The position numbers and the translations under genes were made by a program. The notes beneath the pieces are model-generated. The model was not told the origin of the DNA and made no database searches. It worked only from the letters and a program-made list of their open reading frames with translations. Below, piece by piece: positions 4,631 to 8,628 of a stretch of DNA of 8,628 nt; positions within the stretch are counted from its first letter, which is position 1; each line of letters begins with the position of its first letter. This stretch comes from Clostridiales bacterium (GTDB taxonomy: Bacteria; Bacillota; Clostridia; Oscillospirales; Oscillospiraceae): positions 1-8,628 of the forward strand of contig DYBS01000084.1 of NCBI GenBank assembly GCA_019418525.1. The letters run 5' to 3'.

Positions 4631-6112
4631 ATGCTCTTCAACTCACTGGACTTCCTGATCTTTTTTCCGCTGGTCACCCTCTTTTACTTCGTGCTGCCCC
4701 ACCGGGTGCGGTGGGTGTGGCTGCTGGTGGCCAGCTACTACTTCTATATGTGTTGGAACCCCCGGTACGCCCTGCTGATGGCCCTGTCCACCCTCATCAC
4801 CTACCTGAGCGGCCTGCTCATCGACCGGGCCAATCAGGTCAGCGACGCGGTCAAGCGGGCGCGGCTGCGCAAGCTCTGGGTGGCCCTCAGCTTCACCAGC
4901 AACCTGGCCATCCTCTTCTGCTTCAAATACTGGGACTTTTTCTGGAACAACCTGGAGGCCGTGCTGGCCCTGGGTGGCATCACCCTCCGCAAGCCGGTCT
5001 TTGACGTGGTGCTCCCCGTGGGCATCTCCTTCTATACCTTCCAGGCCCTGAGCTACACCATGGACGTCTACCGGGGCGAGGTGGAGGCCGAGCGCAACCC
5101 CTTCCGGTACGCCCTCTTCGTCTCCTTCTTCCCCCAACTGGTGGCCGGACCCATCGAGCGGAGCAAGAATCTGCTCCACCAGGTCCACGAGCGCCACACC
5201 TTTGACGCCCAGCGGGCCCGGTCGGGCCTGCTCCTCATGCTGTGGGGCCTCTTTCAGAAGATGGTGGTGGCCGACCGGGTAGCCACGGTGGTGGATACAG
5301 TTTTTAACCAGTACACCGCCATGCCCGCCTGGGCCATCGTTCTGGCGGTGTTCCTCTTTGCCTTCCAGATTTACTGCGACTTCGGCGGCTACTCCAACAT
5401 CGCCATCGGCGCGGCCCAGGTCATGGGCTTCAGCCTGATGGAGAATTTCCGTCAGCCCTATCTGTCCCGGTCCTGCGGGGAGTTCTGGCATCGGTGGCAC
5501 ATCTCCCTGTCCACCTGGTTCCGGGATTACCTCTACATCCCCCTGGGCGGCAACCGGAAAGGAAAGGCCCGGAAGTATCTCAACAACCTCATCACCTTCC
5601 TGGCCTCCGGCCTGTGGCATGGGGCCAGCTGGAACTATGTGGTGTGGGGCGGGCTCAACGGCCTCTATCAGGTCATCGGCGACATCCTCCGCCCCGCCCG
5701 CGAGAAGCTCTGCTCCGCCCTGCACATCGACCGGACCACCCTCGTCTGGCAGGGGGTGCGGGTGGTGGTAACCTTCCTGCTCATTGACTTCGCCTGGCTC
5801 TTCTTCCGCGCCCCCTCCTTCTCCACAGCGCTGGACATCCTGGCCGTCACCCTCTCCGGCGGCGTAGCCCCGGGGCCGGAGTTCACGCTGGGTCTGGACG
5901 CGCCGGAGCTGAAGGTGATGGCCCTCTCCCTCCTTGCCCTGGTGGCGGTGGACGGGCTCAATGCCGGGGGCATCCAGGTGCGGAACTACCTGCTCCGCCT
6001 CCCCCTCCCGGTGCGGTGGGTATGCTACCTGGTGTGTATCTATCTAATCCTCATTTTCGGCATCTACGGGCCCGGCTTCTCCGAGTCCCAGTTCATCTAT
6101 TTCCAGTTCTGA
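4631..6112 (+). CDS. MBOAT-family O-acyltransferase (AlgI/PatA-like)
   Basis: Polytopic membrane acyltransferase of 493 aa. Characterised relatives (AlgI, PatA, DltB) take an acyl group, normally acetyl, from the cytoplasm and pass it across the membrane for O-acylation of an extracellular polymer. Hydrophobic segments run along the whole length. The start LFNSLDFLIFFPLV (2-15) and ASYYFYMCWNPRY (34-46) are typical of AlgI-like proteins. The MBOAT core includes FPQLVAGPIER (167-177), FWHRWHISLSTWFRDYLYIP (285-304) with invariant-type His290, and GLWHGASWN (327-335) with His330, the second catalytic-type histidine. The ending FIYFQF is also characteristic. The downstream gene starts 9 nt after the stop, and its Shine-Dalgarno touches this stop codon, pointing to a coupled pair. 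The acceptor polymer is unknown: peptidoglycan, a wall glycan and a capsule are all possible. No dltA or dltC is nearby. Confidence 0.94.
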   Translation: MLFNSLDFLIFFPLVTLFYFVLPHRVRWVWLLVASYYFYMCWNPRYALLMALSTLITYLSGLLIDRANQVSDAVKRARLRKLWVALSFTSNLAILFCFKYWDFFWNNLEAVLALGGITLRKPVFDVVLPVGISFYTFQALSYTMDVYRGEVEAERNPFRYALFVSFFPQLVAGPIERSKNLLHQVHERHTFDAQRARSGLLLMLWGLFQKMVVADRVATVVDTVFNQYTAMPAWAIVLAVFLFAFQIYCDFGGYSNIAIGAAQVMGFSLMENFRQPYLSRSCGEFWHRWHISLSTWFRDYLYIPLGGNRKGKARKYLNNLITFLASGLWHGASWNYVVWGGLNGLYQVIGDILRPAREKLCSALHIDRTTLVWQGVRVVVTFLLIDFAWLFFRAPSFSTALDILAVTLSGGVAPGPEFTLGLDAPELKVMALSLLALVAVDGLNAGGIQVRNYLLRLPLPVRWVCYLVCIYLILIFGIYGPGFSESQFIYFQF

Positions 6113-6121
6113 GGTGAACTC

Positions 6122-7147
6122 ATGACAGCAAACAAGAAATTTTTCCTCAGTGTTTTTGTGTTCGCCCTCATCTTCCTGCTGACGGTAGGGCCCATCACCT
6201 GGCTCTTCGCCCGCAAGTCCCTGGAGGGCCCCTGGGATATGACCGAAAAGATCGGCGGCTTCTACAATGAGCCGGAGCGGGAGTTCTCCGTGATGTTCTT
6301 CGGTTCCTCCCACGTATACGCTTCGGTGTCTCCCTTAGAGCTTTGGGCAAACACCGGCGTGAAGAGCTATGTCTTTGCCACCCAGCTTCAGCCCATGTGG
6401 GCTACCTACCACTACATCAAGGAGGCCCTCAAGACCCAGGACCCCCAGCTCATCGTGGTGGAGTGCAACATGATGGGGGGCGATCAGGAGTACTACGACG
6501 ACGGCGTGAATTTCTCCTTCATGGACGACATTCCCCTGTCCCTCAATAAGATCCAGCTGGCCTACGCCTCCGCCCCCGAGGGGGAGCGGGCCCCGCTGAT
6601 CTGGAACTTTATGAAGTACCACGGTCGCTGGGACGAGCTGGAGGACGAGGACTGGAACACCGCCCGCTCGGACCTCCACGACCCCTACAAGGGCTATGTG
6701 CTCCTGCCGGACAAGCAGGTGGTCACCCCCGAGGTCATCCCCTTGGAAGAGGGGGAGAGCGGAGAGCTGCTGGACAAGAATGTGGAGTACCTGGCCAAGA
6801 TCGTGGCCCTGTGCGAGTCCCGGGACATCGACCTGTGGCTCATCAAGTCCCCCTCCAACACCGCCCTGGAGGAGGTCCAGGCCCTGCGGATGGAGACAGT
6901 GGAGGCCCTGGCCGCCGCCCATGGTGTGCCCTTTGATGATTTCAACGATTGCTACGACGAGATTGGCCTGACCCTGGACGATTTCTATGACCAGCGGCAC
7001 CTGACCGGCTCGGGCGCGGTGAAGTTCACCAACTACCTGAGCATCCAGCTCAGCCGCCGCTGGCCCGACCTGATGGCCCAGTCGGATGACGAAACCTGGG
7101 CGGCCGACTACGCAGATTACCGCGCCGCCCTGGAAGGCGACGCATAA
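6122..7147 (+). CDS. Membrane-anchored SGNH/DltD-like partner of the MBOAT acyltransferase
   Basis: Likely the extracytoplasmic transferase that moves the acyl group delivered by the MBOAT protein onto its acceptor, by analogy with AlgJ/AlgX, PatB and DltD. A single N-terminal transmembrane anchor at about 6-28 follows the basic MTANKK, so residues after 30 should be outside. The SGNH-type first block reads MFFGSSHVYASVSPLELW (58-75), with Ser62 or Ser63 as candidate nucleophile. The last block reads DFYDQRHLTGSGAVKF (287-302), giving a DxxH pair (Asp290, His293). The region between (TYHYIKEALKTQDPQLIVVE, 95-114) fits an alpha/beta hydrolase-like core. At 341 aa it is a little shorter than typical AlgJ or DltD. 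AGGTG at 6112-6116 overlaps the MBOAT stop codon, suggesting translational coupling. The reaction and acceptor are inferred from the pairing, not from a match to a characterised enzyme. Confidence 0.82.
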   Translation: MTANKKFFLSVFVFALIFLLTVGPITWLFARKSLEGPWDMTEKIGGFYNEPEREFSVMFFGSSHVYASVSPLELWANTGVKSYVFATQLQPMWATYHYIKEALKTQDPQLIVVECNMMGGDQEYYDDGVNFSFMDDIPLSLNKIQLAYASAPEGERAPLIWNFMKYHGRWDELEDEDWNTARSDLHDPYKGYVLLPDKQVVTPEVIPLEEGESGELLDKNVEYLAKIVALCESRDIDLWLIKSPSNTALEEVQALRMETVEALAAAHGVPFDDFNDCYDEIGLTLDDFYDQRHLTGSGAVKFTNYLSIQLSRRWPDLMAQSDDETWAADYADYRAALEGDA

Positions 7148-7152
7148 GGCGC

Positions 7153-7200
7153 AAAAAGACCCCCCGCCGGAGAGAAAGTAATCTCTCGGGCGGGGGTTTT
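7153..7200. terminator. Bidirectional terminator between convergent operons
   Basis: A G+C-rich stem pairs CCCCCGCC (7161-7168) with GGCGGGGG (7189-7196) and continues across one G-G mismatch through GAGAG/CTCTC (7170-7174 with 7183-7187). On the + strand TTTT follows (7197-7200). On the - strand the flank gives five T residues (complement of 7153-7157). It serves the SGNH gene on one side and the metallopeptidase gene, whose stop codon lies at 7202-7204, on the other. Confidence 0.85.
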
Positions 7201-7201
7201 G

Positions 7202-7576
7202 TCATTCTTTCTTGTACTGCTCCAGGAAGAGCGCGTCCTTGATCTCCAGGCCCCGCTCCCCGGCCAGGCCCTCGATGTGGTGGGTGAACTCGTGAGCCAG
7301 GGTGTCGTAGAGCTCGTCCTCCCAGTTCTCCCGCGTCCAGTGCTCCTGTTGGGCCAGGGCCAGGAAGGAGCCGTAATACAGGTTGATATACCGGCCCATC
7401 TGGTCGTTGCAGTACTCACCCATGATATAAAGGTTTTCCTCCGGGTACTCCGGGTCCACCACCTCCTCGGGCAGCAGGGAGATGCCGCCGTTGAGCTCCT
7501 CGAAGAACTCCGGCGGGAACTCCTCGGCCAGCTCATCCAACAGGTCGCCCACCTGGTCAAAGGTCAGAATGTCCAT
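7202..7576 (-). CDS. Small zincin-like metallopeptidase family protein (HEFTHH motif)
   Basis: A 124-aa protein with no signal peptide or membrane segment, so probably cytosolic. The zinc-binding motif HEFTHH at 95-100 has the HExxH pattern with catalytic-type Glu96 and is followed by an acidic stretch (EGLAGERGLEIKD, 102-114) that could supply the third ligand. Layout and size fit the small zincin group often annotated as metallopeptidase family protein (Zincin_1, formerly DUF1025). That group has an N-terminal helical FPPEFFEELN-type segment (20-29 here), a central LYYGSFLAL-type strand (66-74) and the motif near the C-terminus. The substrate is unknown, and proteolysis has not been widely shown for the family. 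It starts 9 nt after the stop of the upstream RDD gene and its Shine-Dalgarno overlaps that stop codon, so the two form an operon. It ends at the shared bidirectional terminator. Confidence 0.85.
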   Translation of the reverse strand: MDILTFDQVGDLLDELAEEFPPEFFEELNGGISLLPEEVVDPEYPEENLYIMGEYCNDQMGRYINLYYGSFLALAQQEHWTRENWEDELYDTLAHEFTHHIEGLAGERGLEIKDALFLEQYKKE

Positions 7577-7581
7577 TTTGT

Positions 7582-7587
7582 CTCCTT
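7582..7587 (-). promoter_or_regulatory. Ribosome binding site overlapping the RDD gene stop codon
   Basis: On the - strand AAGGAG lies 5 nt before the metallopeptidase ATG and shares bases with the TAA stop of the preceding gene (7586-7588). This arrangement favours translational coupling of the two genes. Confidence 0.8.
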
Positions 7588-8628
7588 ATTCCGCTATCCA
7601 GGCCGTCAGGGTCAGGAGGGCGTGGACGTCCTCCGTCCCCACCGGCTCATAGAAATCGTGGTCGGTACCCACATCGGTCAGCTTCCCCGTCCGCACGTCC
7701 AGCTTCCGGTCCAGGCTCAGGCCGTCTATGGAAAGACTCCCCTCCATGGGCAGGTCGAGGAGCTGGCTGGAGAAGTCCAGGATGTCGTCCATGAAGCCCC
7801 GGACCCACCATCCCTCCCGGGCCCCCAGCAGGGACGCCGCCAGGACATTCACCATGCTCTGGTCCGGGACACCGTAGACCTCCGCGTCCGGCCGGCTCAC
7901 CCAGGTGACGGTGAAGCCGGTGACCTTCCCCGCCTCGTCGGTTGCCAGGGTCAGGTTGGGCTGGTACCAACCTAGGGCGCTGTCCAGCAGATTGCCCCAG
8001 GTGGGGTCGGCACCGCCCTTCTCGTCCAGGGCGGGGACATCCTGGTCCAAAAGCTGCGCGTAATAGTTGTAATTGCGGGAAAATTCCGTGACCGTCAGGT
8101 CCCCCCGGCAGGGGGGCAGCAAGGCATAGAACCCCACCTGTACGGTCACCACCAGAATCGCCACCACGGTCGCCACCCAGCCGACAAACTGCCGGACCTT
8201 CAGCTCCTCGGCCACATAGGAGAGGTCGTCCTCCACCGGCAGCGTGTCGTCGCTGTCCCAAGGCATGGGCTCCCCGTCCCGACAGGTGCGGTAGCTCTTC
8301 CACTCCCGAATGAGGTTGTAAATGGGGATGTTATAGCCCTCGCCCCTCCCAAAGAGCCGCCACGCCCGCTGTCTCGCCCGGCAGAGGGTCAGCTTTTCCC
8401 CATTCCGGTCCCGGACCTTCAGGCCCAGCAGCCACTTGCCCGGGGTGTAACCCCAGGTGTGGAGGAGCAACGGCTCCAACACGAGGAGGAGCAGAAAGGA
8501 GGGATAGGTCTTCAGCCAGGTAACAATCAGGTTGTCCGGCAGCTGGATGTGCAGCGCCGTGGAGAGGATTACCCAGGGCAGTGCGCAGATGGACAGGTCC
8601 AGAAACCGGGCCGCCCAGCGCCGGATGG
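7586..8628 (-). CDS. RDD-family membrane protein with extracytoplasmic C-terminal domain (partial, N-terminus beyond the window)
   Basis: The frame stays open from the stop at 7586 to the right edge, giving about 346 visible residues, so the true start lies outside. A GTG at 8482 is in frame but has no ribosome binding site and would cut the domain in half. The first visible residues, RRWAARFLDLSICALPWV, match the RDD pattern (Arg...Arg..Asp) and run into a first membrane segment. A second hydrophobic stretch covers visible residues 33-56. Next comes GYTPGKWLLGLKVRDRNG (59-76), the conserved post-TM2 motif of RDD proteins. A third segment (about 147-170) precedes a roughly 175-residue domain beginning RGDLTVTEFSRNYNYYAQLL. 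That domain is probably outside the cell and I do not recognise it. The role of RDD proteins is poorly known; some are proposed to be ion transporters. It is followed directly by the zincin gene. Its promoter is not in the window. Confidence 0.87.
   Translation of the reverse strand, partial: IRRWAARFLDLSICALPWVILSTALHIQLPDNLIVTWLKTYPSFLLLLVLEPLLLHTWGYTPGKWLLGLKVRDRNGEKLTLCRARQRAWRLFGRGEGYNIPIYNLIREWKSYRTCRDGEPMPWDSDDTLPVEDDLSYVAEELKVRQFVGWVATVVAILVVTVQVGFYALLPPCRGDLTVTEFSRNYNYYAQLLDQDVPALDEKGGADPTWGNLLDSALGWYQPNLTLATDEAGKVTGFTVTWVSRPDAEVYGVPDQSMVNVLAASLLGAREGWWVRGFMDDILDFSSQLLDLPMEGSLSIDGLSLDRKLDVRTGKLTDVGTDHDFYEPVGTEDVHALLTLTAWIAE

Noticed and set aside
4643..5725. Long open frame antisense to the MBOAT gene (360 codons)
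   Set aside because: The composition is dominated by Gly, Glu, His and Val, as expected from the reverse of a membrane protein gene. It has no ribosome binding site or motif.
4631..7147. dlt (teichoic acid D-alanylation) operon
   Set aside because: Although MBOAT plus a DltD-like protein recalls DltB-DltD, no DltA ligase or DltC carrier is present, and the AlgI-type motifs (WHISLSTWFRDYLYIP, FIYFQF) fit O-acetylation better.
7117..7560. Second minus-strand frame overlapping the zincin gene (147 codons)
   Set aside because: It is a Ser/Thr/Arg/Trp-rich shadow frame that runs through the bidirectional terminator; the HEFTHH protein occupies the other frame.
7199..7975. Plus-strand open frame opposite the zincin and RDD genes (258 codons)
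   Set aside because: The minus-strand frames carry HEFTHH and continuous RDD protein sequence with proper ribosome binding sites. The plus frame starts in the terminator and shows no recognisable domain.
7586..8482. RDD gene starting at GTG 8482
   Set aside because: The frame continues with the RDD signature RRWAARFLD upstream and no stop before the edge; the GTG lacks a ribosome binding site and would delete the first membrane segments.
1..8628. CRISPR, tRNA, rRNA, transposon or prophage features
   Set aside because: No repeated spacer array, cloverleaf, inverted-repeat-bounded transposase or phage gene was seen on either strand; every stretch over 300 bases is occupied by a convincing gene.

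Overview
The window is GC-rich with strongly G/C-biased third codon positions. It has compact operons, AGGAGG-type ribosome binding sites, strong intrinsic terminators and a Gram-positive lipoprotein SBP. Together with the wording of the MurC, RDD and MBOAT proteins, this suggests a high-GC member of the Clostridia, most likely Oscillospirales/Oscillospiraceae (the Flavonifractor/Lawsonibacter/Oscillibacter neighbourhood). That placement is an inference from sequence style, not a database match.

Layout. Positions 1-60 hold the terminator of an upstream gene that lies outside the window. Positions 75-2658 form a complete polar amino acid-type ABC importer operon on the + strand. It has a promoter region with a perfect 12-bp palindrome over the -10, a lipoprotein substrate-binding protein, an intercistronic hairpin, a HisM/GlnP-type permease, a GlnQ-type ATPase and a terminator. 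Positions 2683-4537 form a second + strand unit: an extended -10 promoter, an unrecognised 108-aa protein, murC (UDP-N-acetylmuramate--L-alanine ligase) and a very strong terminator. Positions 4573-7200 form a third + strand unit: a similar extended -10 promoter, an AlgI/PatA-like MBOAT acyltransferase and a membrane-anchored SGNH/DltD-like partner with a translationally coupled start. It ends in a bidirectional terminator. Positions 7202-8628 are transcribed from the - strand. They hold a small zincin-like metallopeptidase (HEFTHH) that follows an RDD-family membrane protein, whose N-terminus runs off the right edge.

How the genes work together. The first unit imports a small solute, presumably amino acid-like, although the SBP lacks the arginine that normally grips the ligand carboxylate. 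The second makes the UDP-MurNAc-L-Ala step of peptidoglycan synthesis, with an orphan protein expressed ahead of it. The third looks like a two-protein machine that moves acyl (probably acetyl) groups across the membrane onto an extracellular glycan or wall polymer. The last pair couples a membrane protein carrying a large extracytoplasmic domain with a small cytosolic-looking zinc peptidase.

I see no mobile element, CRISPR array, tRNA, rRNA, phage gene or defence system. The region looks like ordinary chromosomal core and near-core. The most interesting leads are the atypical SBP binding site, the Cys-containing MurC active-site motif, the MBOAT/SGNH pair, the RDD/zincin pair, and the recurring 5'-UTR hairpins behind all three visible promoters.
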